Assembly: GCA_963743825.1 (NCBI GenBank) | Contig: CAVURC010000002.1 | Span: 85,245 to 149,244, forward strand | Direction of reading: 5' to 3' | DNA from: Sva-07 sp963743825 | GTDB lineage: Bacteria; Actinomycetota; Acidimicrobiia; Acidimicrobiales; Ilumatobacteraceae | DNA length: 64,000 nucleotides | In this document: positions 36,267-45,531 of the stretch, one piece after another | Position numbering within the stretch: position 1 is the first letter of the stretch | Layout of the letters: each line of letters opens with the position of its first letter | Translations under genes and position numbers: made by a program | The notes under the pieces: generated by a model | Seen by the model: the letters and a program-made list of their open reading frames with translations, nothing else | Databases searched by the model: none | What the model was told of the DNA's origin: nothing

Positions 36267-36563
36267 TCAGATCTGGCGGGTGGCGGGGGGATGGCCGAGG
36301 ATGTCGGTCATCACCTCGCGGGCCTCGGCCTTGCGGTCCTCGGTCACGAAGACACGCGCCATCGGTTCACGGCTGGTCATCATCGGGTTGAGGCTGTAGT
36401 CATCCGAGGTCACCGCAGGGATTCCCTGGGCGTTGAGCTCGTCGACGATCATCGGGGCCATCCACTGCGGGATCCATCCGGCCTCCACGGTCCGGTCGGG
36501 ATTCGGAGGCTTGGGCAGGTGTTTGCCGAACACCCAGTGCCAGGCGGAACGAAACGTGGGCAT
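36267..36563 (-). CDS. Small DUF2007-like protein
   Basis: 98 residues. WIPQWMAPMIVDELNAQGIPAVTSDDYSLNPMMTSREPMARVFVTEDRKAEAREVMTDILG follows the pattern of DUF2007 'putative signal transducing' proteins: a short helix-strand unit, then a VFV-x-x-D strand and an EAREVM helix. These are thought to be small binding domains; their function is unclear. It is divergent from the pyrimidine-degradation operon, sharing a 148-bp promoter region with it, so a regulatory link is possible but not shown. Confidence 0.55.
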   Translation of the reverse strand: MPTFRSAWHWVFGKHLPKPPNPDRTVEAGWIPQWMAPMIVDELNAQGIPAVTSDDYSLNPMMTSREPMARVFVTEDRKAEAREVMTDILGHPPATRQI

Positions 36564-36631
36564 CGGCGATTCCTCGGTCGGGCGGATGCTGTTTCCGCAG
36601 CGTGAACTGACTGTACGAGCGGTCGAACCGG

Positions 36632-36660
36632 TTGTCCACGTGTCGAGCGATCACTAGTGT
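36632..36660 (+). promoter_or_regulatory. Putative promoter of the pyrimidine-degradation operon
   Basis: TTGTCC (36632-36637) and TAGTGT (36655-36660) are separated by 17 nt, a good sigma70-type layout, about 50 bp upstream of the first gene at 36712. A purine-rich GAGGGA site precedes that ATG. Confidence 0.45.
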
Positions 36661-36711
36661 CGGCCTTCTCCCGGCATTCTCGCCGGACCGTCGACGAACA
36701 CCGAGGGACTC

Positions 36712-37554
36712 ATGGCCAACATCATCACAGCGGCGCTCCTGCAGACCGACTGGACCGGTGACAAGGAGTCGATGATCGTCAAGCACGAGGACGCGGCCCG
36801 TGAGGCTGCCGCCCAGGGTGCGCAGATCATGTGCTTCCAGGAACTCTTCTACGGCCCGTACTTCTGCCAGGTGCAGGAGGCCGAGTACTACGACTACACC
36901 GAGTACATCCCCGACGGGCCCACCACGAAGCGATTCCAGGCGCTCGCCAAGGAACTCAACATGGTGATGGTGCTGCCGATGTACGAAATCGAGCAGCCGG
37001 GGATCTACTACAACACCGCCGCAGTCATCGATGCCGACGGCACCTACCTCGGCAAGTACCGCAAGCAGCACATCCCGCAGGTCAAGGGCTTCTGGGAGAA
37101 GTTCTACTTCCGGCCCGGAAACGGCGGCTATCCGATCTTCGACACGGCCGTCGGCAAGGTCGGTGTCTACATCTGCTACGACCGGCACTTCCCCGAGGGG
37201 TGGCGGGCGCTCGGCCTGAACGGCGCCGAGATCGTCTTCAATCCGTCGGCGACCCACCGGGGGCTCTCGGAGTATCTGTGGTCGATCGAGCAGCCGGCCG
37301 CCGCGGTGGCGAACATGTACTACGTCGGAGCGATCAACCGGGTCGGCATCGAGCCGCTGGGCGAGAACGACTTCTACGGCCAGAGCTACTTCGTCGACCC
37401 GCGAGGCCAGTACGTCGGCGACAAGGGCGACCCGTACCAGCCCGAGCTGATCATCCGTGAGCTCGACATGGATCGCATCAAGGAGGTCCGCGACGGCTGG
37501 GCGTTCTATCGCGATCGCCGTCCCGACGCCTACGCCGAACTGGTGGAGGGCTGA
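36712..37554 (+). CDS. Nitrilase-superfamily amidohydrolase, probable beta-ureidopropionase
   Basis: 280 residues. The catalytic triad of the nitrilase superfamily is visible: E44 in CFQELFYGPY, K118 in GKYRKQHIP and C155 in YICYDRHFPEGWRALG. The next gene, one base downstream, is dihydropyrimidinase. In reductive pyrimidine breakdown, dihydropyrimidinase makes N-carbamoyl-beta-alanine and a carbamoyl amidohydrolase then releases beta-alanine, CO2 and ammonia, which fits this pair. Related N-carbamoylputrescine amidases share the fold, so the specificity is inferred from context. Confidence 0.85.
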   Translation: MANIITAALLQTDWTGDKESMIVKHEDAAREAAAQGAQIMCFQELFYGPYFCQVQEAEYYDYTEYIPDGPTTKRFQALAKELNMVMVLPMYEIEQPGIYYNTAAVIDADGTYLGKYRKQHIPQVKGFWEKFYFRPGNGGYPIFDTAVGKVGVYICYDRHFPEGWRALGLNGAEIVFNPSATHRGLSEYLWSIEQPAAAVANMYYVGAINRVGIEPLGENDFYGQSYFVDPRGQYVGDKGDPYQPELIIRELDMDRIKEVRDGWAFYRDRRPDAYAELVEG

Positions 37555-37555
37555 C

Positions 37556-38971
37556 ATGGCGACCATGCTGATCTCCGGCGGAACGGTCGTCTCCGCAGTC
37601 GGACGTCGCGACGCCGACGTGCTCGTCGACGGCGAGAAGGTCGTCGCCATCCTCGCTCCCGGCCAGGCAGCAGCGATGGGTGTCGTTGCCGACCGCACGA
37701 TCGACGCCACGGGCAAGTACGTCGTACCCGGCGGTGTCGACGTGCACACCCACATGGAGCTGCCGTTCGGCGGCACCGAGGCCTCCGACACGTTCGAGAC
37801 CGGCACGACCGCCGCCGCATGGGGCGGTGTCACCACGATCGTCGACTTCGCCGTGCAGAACACCGGCTTCAGCGTCCATGACCAGCTCGCCGTCTGGCAC
37901 GAGAAGGCCGCCGGCAACTGCGCGATCGATTACGGCTTCCACCAGATCATCGGCGGCGTCGACGACGAGTCGCTGAAGGCGATGACGTACCTCGTCGACA
38001 ACGAGGGCATCACGAGCTTCAAGCTGTTCATGGCCTACCCGGGGGTGTTGTACTCCGACGACGGGCAGATCCTGCGGGCCATGCAGAACGCCTCCGAATC
38101 CGGGGCCGTGATCATGATGCACGCGGAGAACGGCATCGCCATCGACGTCCTCGTCGCGCAGTCGATCGCCCGGGGCGACACCGACCCGAAGTTCCACTCG
38201 CTCACCCGGCCCGCCGAACTCGAATCCGAGGCGACACACCGGGCGATCCAGCTCGCGAAGGTTGCCGGCAACGTGCCGCTCTACATCGTGCACATGTCGG
38301 CATCCGAAGCGCTGGGGGAGGTCGCTGCGGCACAGCACGCCGGGCTCAACGTGTTCGCCGAGACGTGCCCGCAGTACCTGTACCTCACCCTCGAGGACCA
38401 GCTGGCGCAGCCGGGATTCGAGGGAGCCAAGTGGGTGTGCTCCACACCGCTGCGCACCAAGCACGAGCATCATCAGGCCGACCTCTGGAAGGGTCTGCGC
38501 ATGAACGAATTGGCCGTGGTGTCGACCGACCACTGCCCGTTCTGCTTCAAGGATCAGAAGGAACTCGGGCTCGGGAACTTCTCGAAGATCCCCAACGGGA
38601 TCGGCGGCGTCGAGCACCGCATGGAGCTGATCTACCAGGGTGTCGTGCTCGGCGAGATCAGCCTCGAGCGTTGGGTCGAGACGTGCTGCACCACGCCGGC
38701 GCGCATGTTCGGCCTCGCGCACAAGGGCGTCATCGAGCCGGGCGCCGACGCCGACATCCTCGTGTGGGACCCCAGCCGCCGGACGAAGATCGGCATCAAC
38801 GACAAGCACCACATGAACATGGATCACTCCGCCTACGAAGGGTTCGAGATCGACGGCAAGGTCGACACGGTCATCAGCCGTGGCGCCATCGTGATCGAGA
38901 ACGACACCTACGTCGGCACCAAGGGCCACGGCAAGTTCGTCAAGCGCGGCCTGTCCACCTACCTCCACTGA
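37556..38971 (+). CDS. hydA: Dihydropyrimidinase / D-hydantoinase
   Basis: 471 residues, cyclic amidohydrolase. Metal-binding DVHTHME (His-x-His), a carboxylated lysine in TSFKLFMAYPG, further His ligands in IMMHAENG and YIVHMSAS, and Asp in VVSTDHCPF are all present. It opens the ring of dihydrouracil, dihydrothymine or hydantoin to give the N-carbamoyl amino acid. It is coupled to the amidohydrolase gene (one base apart). A REPIN-like hairpin begins one base after its stop. Confidence 0.93.
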   Translation: MATMLISGGTVVSAVGRRDADVLVDGEKVVAILAPGQAAAMGVVADRTIDATGKYVVPGGVDVHTHMELPFGGTEASDTFETGTTAAAWGGVTTIVDFAVQNTGFSVHDQLAVWHEKAAGNCAIDYGFHQIIGGVDDESLKAMTYLVDNEGITSFKLFMAYPGVLYSDDGQILRAMQNASESGAVIMMHAENGIAIDVLVAQSIARGDTDPKFHSLTRPAELESEATHRAIQLAKVAGNVPLYIVHMSASEALGEVAAAQHAGLNVFAETCPQYLYLTLEDQLAQPGFEGAKWVCSTPLRTKHEHHQADLWKGLRMNELAVVSTDHCPFCFKDQKELGLGNFSKIPNGIGGVEHRMELIYQGVVLGEISLERWVETCCTTPARMFGLAHKGVIEPGADADILVWDPSRRTKIGINDKHHMNMDHSAYEGFEIDGKVDTVISRGAIVIENDTYVGTKGHGKFVKRGLSTYLH

Positions 38972-38972
38972 T

Positions 38973-39066
38973 CGTTACATCAGGGGTCAGACCCGCGATG
39001 TAACGCTGCGGCAGGCGACCAGCACATCATGCCGTTACATCTGCGGGTCTGACCCCTGATGTAACG
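38973..39066. repeat. REPIN-like inverted doublet, copy 1
   Basis: Arms at 38973-38996 (CGTTACATCAGGGGTCAGAC...) and 39043-39066 are 24-nt perfect complements. Inside, GATGTAACG (38997-39005) pairs with CGTTACATC (39033-39041), separated from the outer arm by one bulged base on the 3' side. Each half is thus itself a mini-hairpin bounded by CGTTACATC and GATGTAACG with a GGG-x-CCC core. The loop is 27 nt (39006-39032). It lies between hydA and the dehydrogenase gene. Confidence 0.88.
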
Positions 39067-39086
39067 CTTCACGAAAGAGTCTCCAC

Positions 39087-40570
<1,484 letters not shown>

Positions 40571-40571
<1 letters not shown>

Positions 40572-41593
40572 TGGACATCGGCGTGGTGCTCCAGACCACG
40601 CCCCCGGCGGCGCGCGTCATCGATCTCGCCAAGCGGGCCGAGACCTACGGATTCAGTCACATCTGGACCTTCGACTCGCACATCCTGTGGGAGGAGCCGT
40701 ACGTCATCTACTCCCAGATCCTGAACGAGACCCGCAACGTGATCGTCGGGCCGATGGTCACCAATCCGGCCACTCGCGACTGGACCGTCACCGCGTCCAC
40801 CTACGCCACGCTCAACGAGATGTACGGCAACCGCACGGTCTGTGGAATCGGGCGGGGCGACTCGGCGGTGCGGGTCACCAATGGCAAGCCGACGACGCTC
40901 GCCACGTTGGCCGAGTCGATCCACGTCATCCGTGAACTCGCCAACGGTCGCAGCGTCGAGTACAAGGGCTCGACGATCGCGCTGCCGTGGGCGTCGAAGA
41001 GCCGGCTCGAGGTGTGGGGCGCCGGGTACGGCCCGAAGGCGCTTGCGCTGATCGGCGAGACCTGTGACGGCTTCATCCTGCAGCTCGCCGACCTCTCGAT
41101 CGCCGAGTGGACGATCGGCGCAGTCCGCTCGGCTGCCTCGGCGGCCGGTCGCGATCCCGACGACATCACGATCTGTGTGGCCGCACCGGCGTACGTCGGC
41201 CCGATGGACGACATCGCGTACATGCGCGACCAGTGCCGATGGTTCGGTGGCATGGTCGGCAACCACGTCGCCGACATCGTCGAACGGTACGGCGACTCCT
41301 CGGCGGTGCCCGCGGCGCTGACGGAGTACATCAAGGGTCGCGAGGCCTACGACTACAACCAGCACGGTCAGGCCGGCAACACCCACACCACGTTCGTCCC
41401 CGACGAGATCGTCGACCGGTTCTGCATTCTCGGCCCGGTCGAGGCTCAGCTCGAACGGCTGCACGCACTGGCTGATCTCGGCGTCGACCAGTTCGCCATC
41501 TACCTCCAGCACGACGGCAAGGATCACACGCTCACCCAGTACGGCGAGCACGTCATCCCGGCGCTGCGCGAACAGGCCCTGGCTCGTTCGTGA
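40571..41593 (+). CDS. LLM-class F420-dependent oxidoreductase (CPS_4081/TIGR03842-like)
   Basis: 340 residues. A luciferase-like barrel: MDIGVVLQTTPPAARVIDLAKRAETYGFSHIWTFDSHILWEEPY, then NVIVGPMVTNPATRDWTVTASTYATLNEMYGNRTVCGIGRGDSAVRV and ELANGRSVEYKGSTIALPWASKSRLEVWGAGYGPKALALIGETCDGFILQLADLSIAEWTIG. These match F420-dependent members. It starts on the stop of mmsA (TGATG) and overlaps the next gene by 4 nt, so it belongs to the operon. The role is unproven; reduction of the pyrimidine ring with F420H2, or oxidation of an unusual pyrimidine, are candidates. Confidence 0.85.
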
Positions 41594-42446
41594 TCGCCCG
41601 GGGCGCCCGTCGAGCTGCGCTGTTCGTCGTCGCCCTGCTCTGTGTCGCGGCGCTGTGGGAGTTGTACAAGGTCGTCGGGCCCGAGGAGGGAGCCGAGGTC
41701 TTCGAGTTGGCGGATCGTCCCGCAGGTCGAGCGACCGGGCCATGCCGCACACGTGGGAGATGTTCCAGCGGTTGTTCGATCCTGAGGTGCGTGGCCAGGA
41801 CACGCCGATCTGGCTGGCGGTGCTCGGGTACAGCTGGTACACGTTCAGGATGGCCCTGGTCGGGCTGGTGCTCGGCGGAACGTTCGGTGTCGGGCTCGCG
41901 ATCGTGATGTCGCGGTTCAAGGTCATCGAGCGAGGGCTGCTGCCCTACGTGATCGCATCTCAGACGGTGCCGCTCATCGCCCTGGCGCCCCAGGTCGCTG
42001 CCATCGGCGGCAACTGGGATCTGCCGAAGTGGACATGGGTTGCTGCGCTCGGAGCATTCCTCGCCTTCTTCCCGATTGCCGTGGCCACACTCAAGGGCCT
42101 GAGTTCCGCTCCGGCGGCTTCGCTCGAGCTGATGGACAGCTACGCCGCAGGATGGTGGCGAACGCTGGTGAAGCTCCGCCTCCCGGCAGCGGTGCCGACG
42201 ATGGTGCCGGGGATGAAGCTGGCGGCGACCGCGGCCGTGATCGGGGTGATCGTGTCGGAGATCTCGACGGGTGTACGAGGTATCGGTTTCGCGTCGCTGA
42301 CCTACGGACAGAAGGCGACGAGTGATCCGGCCCAGCTGTACACCGCAGTGTTCGGTGCGGCCACCCTCGGACTCCTGATGTTCGGCCTCGTCGTGGCGGT
42401 CGAGGCGGTCGCGATGAGGAACCGCCCGCAGGAGGCAACAACGTGA
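41590..42446 (+). CDS. ABC transporter permease, NitT/TauT type (one frameshift)
   Basis: About 285 residues. The first frame gives an N-terminal TM helix (LFVVALLCVAALWELYKVVG). After an indel near 41738 the conserved part continues as HTWEMFQRLF, then several TM helices and the permease signature ELMDSYAAGWWRTLVKLRLPAAVPTMVPGMKLAATAAVIGVIVSEI (EAA loop and following helix). It pairs with the permease at 43273 as a heterodimer and is energised by the ATPase between them. Substrate is not visible from sequence, but its operon context points to a pyrimidine- or hydantoin-related solute. Confidence 0.85.
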
Positions 42447-43276
42447 GTGCAACCGAATCGCTGTCGGCGTCGGCGGCCGTCGTCGTCGACCGTGTGTCGA
42501 TGTCGTTCAACCCGGGACGGTCGAACCAGGTCGATGCGCTCGTCGACATCGACCTGCCGATCCGCTCGGGTGAGTTCGTGTCGCTGATCGGGCCGTCAGG
42601 ATGCGGCAAGTCGACGCTGCTCCGACTGATCGCGAATCTCATCGAGCCCACCGCCGGCAATGTGCTCGTCAACGGCAAGTCGGCCAAGCAGGCCCGCCTC
42701 GACCAGGACTACGGGATGGCGTTCCAGCAGTCGGGCCTGTTCGAGTGGCGCACCGTCCGCAAGAACATCGAACTGCCACTCGAGCTCAAGGGTTGGGACA
42801 AGACCAAGCGCCAAGCGCGGGCGAACGAGATGCTCGAGCTGGTCCAGCTGGCCGACTTCGGCTCGCACATGCCGTGGCAGTTGTCCGGGGGAATGCAGCA
42901 ACGCGTGGCGATCGCCAGGGCACTCGCATCTCACCCGCCGCTCCTGCTGATGGACGAGCCGTTCGGCGCGCTCGACGAGATGACCCGCGAGCACATGCAG
43001 GCCGAACTCCTGCGCATCTGTGCAGCTGCGCAGACCACGGTCGTGTTCGTCACCCACTCCATCCCCGAAGCCGTCTACCTGTCGAGCCGAGTGGTGGTGA
43101 TGTCGCCCAGGCCGGGCCGGATCACCGACGTCATCGACGTCGACCTCGGGTCGGAACGTGACGAGGACACTCGCGAGGACGATCTCTTCTACAAGACGAT
43201 CACCGAGGTGCGCGAGGCGCTGCGCGGCGCTGAAGGAAACGGCCGCACGAGCGGGCTCGGCGTGGAGGATCGATGA
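42443..43276 (+). CDS. ABC transporter ATP-binding protein (NitT/TauT type)
   Basis: 277 residues. Walker A GPSGCGKSTLL, Q-loop in MAFQQSGLFEWRTV, signature LSGGMQQRVAIARALA, Walker B LLLMDEPFGALDEMTREHMQ and the switch His in VTHSIPEAVYLSSRVVVMSPRPGRI. The MTREHMQ and PEAVYL segments are typical of the nitrate/taurine/thiamine-precursor importers. It overlaps both flanking permease genes by 4 nt, so all three are coupled. Confidence 0.95.
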   Translation: MSATESLSASAAVVVDRVSMSFNPGRSNQVDALVDIDLPIRSGEFVSLIGPSGCGKSTLLRLIANLIEPTAGNVLVNGKSAKQARLDQDYGMAFQQSGLFEWRTVRKNIELPLELKGWDKTKRQARANEMLELVQLADFGSHMPWQLSGGMQQRVAIARALASHPPLLLMDEPFGALDEMTREHMQAELLRICAAAQTTVVFVTHSIPEAVYLSSRVVVMSPRPGRITDVIDVDLGSERDEDTREDDLFYKTITEVREALRGAEGNGRTSGLGVEDR

Positions 43277-44085
43277 GGGTCCTCGGCTCGATCTGGAAGG
43301 TGCTCGTTCCGCCGTTGATCGTCGGGGTGTTGTTCGTCGGCACCTGGCAGATCCTCGTGCGGGTGTTCGACATCCAGCCGTTCCTGCTTCCGGCGCCGTC
43401 GTCGATCGCATCGACGCTCGGCGACAACTGGAGCAAGGTCAGCGACGCCATGCTCGTCACCGGAGCAAATGCCCTCGTCGGCCTCATCTTCGGCGTGATC
43501 AGTGGGGTTGCACTCAGCTTCGTGCTGATGCGGTTCAACGTCGTGAACGAGCTCGTCACCCCGCTGGCGGTGGCGCTCAACGCGATCCCGATCATCGTGC
43601 TCGTGCCCGTGTTCAACAACATGTTCGCGAGCACGACCGAAGTGCCCCGACGATTGATGGTCACGTTGATCGTCTCGTTCATCGTGCTGGTCAACGTCGC
43701 CAAGGGCCTCCGTCAGGTCAGCGCCACCCACATGGAACTCCTGCACTCCTACGCGGCGTCACCGTCGGACATTCTCCGCAAGGCGAGGATTCCGAATGCC
43801 GTGTCGTACCTGTTCACGGCGTTGAAGATCGCCGCGCCGGTCGCCGTGATCACGGCCTTCGTCGCGGAGTACTTCGGCGGCAGCCAGAACGGGCTCGGCT
43901 ACGGGATCACGTCCAACGCGGCGATCTCCAAGACGGCCGCGTCGTGGGGATATGTCGTCGGGGCGTGCCTCCTCGGTCTTGCGTTCTATCTCGCCGCGGT
44001 GCTGCTCGAGCGCCTGGTCTCACCGTCTTCAGGATCCAACAACAAACAAGTACGGGGTGCGAACCCCGGGGGAGCAACAACATGA
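43273..44085 (+). CDS. ABC transporter permease, NitT/TauT type
   Basis: 270 residues, with a first TM helix at the N-terminus (LVPPLIVGVLFVGTWQILVRVF), the region ANALVGLIFGVISGVALSFVLM, and the permease signature MELLHSYAASPSDILRKARIPNAVSYLFTALKIAAPVAVITAFVAEYFGG. Intact. It forms the second transmembrane half of the importer with the product of the 41590 gene and overlaps the binding-protein gene by 4 nt. Confidence 0.93.
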   Translation: MRVLGSIWKVLVPPLIVGVLFVGTWQILVRVFDIQPFLLPAPSSIASTLGDNWSKVSDAMLVTGANALVGLIFGVISGVALSFVLMRFNVVNELVTPLAVALNAIPIIVLVPVFNNMFASTTEVPRRLMVTLIVSFIVLVNVAKGLRQVSATHMELLHSYAASPSDILRKARIPNAVSYLFTALKIAAPVAVITAFVAEYFGGSQNGLGYGITSNAAISKTAASWGYVVGACLLGLAFYLAAVLLERLVSPSSGSNNKQVRGANPGGATT

Positions 44086-45294
44086 ACAAGCAACGTGTCC
44101 GATTGGCAACGGCAGGAGTCGTCGCCCTTGCACTCATCGGAGCCGCCTGCGGCAGTGACGATGATTCTTCGTCGAGTTCGGAGCCGGCAGATGCCACTGC
44201 GGGTACTGAGGCGCCGGGTGACTCGACGGCCGGTGGCGAGCCGGCAGCCGACTGTGAGACGCCGGAGCCGGTCAGCCTGCAGCTGCAGTGGTTCACACAG
44301 GCGCAGTTCGCGGGGTACTTCGCGGCACAGGACAAGGGCTTCTACGAGGACATGTGCCTCGACGTGACCATCGTCGAAGGCGGCGTCGAGATCGTGCCCC
44401 AGACCCAGCTCGCGAACGGCGACGTCGACTTCGCGCTGGCGTGGGTGCCCAAGGCGCTCGCCAGCCGCGAGGCCGGCGCGGACATCACCAACATCGCCCA
44501 GATCTACCAACGCTCGGGCACCCTGCAGGTGAGCTTCGCCGACAAGGGCATCACGACACCGGAGGACTTCGCCGGCAAGAACATCGGCAACTGGGGCTTC
44601 GGCAACGAGTACGAGGTGTTCGCCGCGATCGGCCAGGCGGGGCTCGATCCCGCCACGGACGTGACGCTCGTCGGTCAGCAGTTCGACATGGTTGCGCTGC
44701 TCGACGGATCGATCGACGCCGCCGAGGCCATGACGTACAACGAGTACGCCCAGGTCCTGGAGACCGTCAACCCTGACACCGGAGAGCTGTACACGCCGGA
44801 GGACTTCAACGTCATCAGTTACGAAGAGATCGGTGTCGGCATGCTGCAGGACGCGATCTGGGCTGATGCCGGCCGCCTGGCCGACGATCCGGAGTACAAG
44901 GATCAGGCGACCCGATTCGTCGCAGCCTCGATGGCCGGCTGGACGTACTGCCGAGACAACGTGGAAGAGTGCCGCGACATCGTCGTGGCGGCCGGCTCGA
45001 CGCTCGGCAGCAGCCACCAGTTGTGGCAGATGAACGAGGTCAACAAGCTCATCTGGCCGTCGCCTGATGGCATCGGCTACATCAATCAGGCTGCCTGGGA
45101 CCGTACGGTCGAGATCAGCCAGACACACTCCGAACCTCGACGGGGCAACCGTGCTGACCGCGCCGCCGACGGACGGCGCGTACACGAACGAGATCGTCGA
45201 GGCGGCGTGGGCGATGCTCGCCGACCAGGGTCTCGACCTCTTCGGTCCTGACTTCGCTCCCATCGAGGTCACCTTGAACGAGGGTGGCGAGTGA
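44082..45294 (+). CDS. ABC substrate-binding lipoprotein (NMT1/THI5-like), one frameshift
   Basis: About 404 residues. The lipoprotein signal VVALALIGAACGS is followed by a Ser/Thr/Glu linker, then an NMT1/THI5-like periplasmic-binding fold beginning VSLQLQWFTQAQFAGYFAAQDKGFYEDMCLDVTIVEGG and GKNIGNWGFGNEYEVFAAIGQAGLD. This subfamily includes ThiY-type proteins that bind formylaminopyrimidine, and riboflavin-binding relatives. After about 45130 the frame changes and it ends in DGAYTNEIVEAAWAMLADQGLDLFGPDFAPIEVTLNEGGE. Being the last gene of the pyrimidine operon, it is probably the importer's specificity subunit. Confidence 0.87.
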
Positions 45295-45329
45295 TCGCCG
45301 GCCGATAGCGGGCCAGTAACGGTGTCGCA

Positions 45330-45371
45330 GTCGGTGAGGGTCTCGTCGAACATGACGAGACCCTCACCGAC
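45330..45371 (+). terminator. 18-bp perfect hairpin closing the importer operon
   Basis: GTCGGTGAGGGTCTCGTC (45330-45347) pairs fully with 45354-45371 around a 6-nt loop, 35 bp after the last stop codon. No T run follows. The remaining 160 bp before the pyrophosphatase gene hold only a TGACGTCA palindrome and the ribosome-binding region. Confidence 0.7.
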
Positions 45372-45531
45372 CGCATGACGTCACCCCTCGTCGGATTGCA
45401 GTTGCCGCGGGGGCCGTGCGCTAGCTTCTCGATCGCTCACGTAGCGGGCCTGGATCCGCGTGAGTCACGGCTGCGGCCGTGTGGGAAGTGCATCGGCATT
45501 CGCCGGTGTGAACCGACGCAGGGAGATCACC

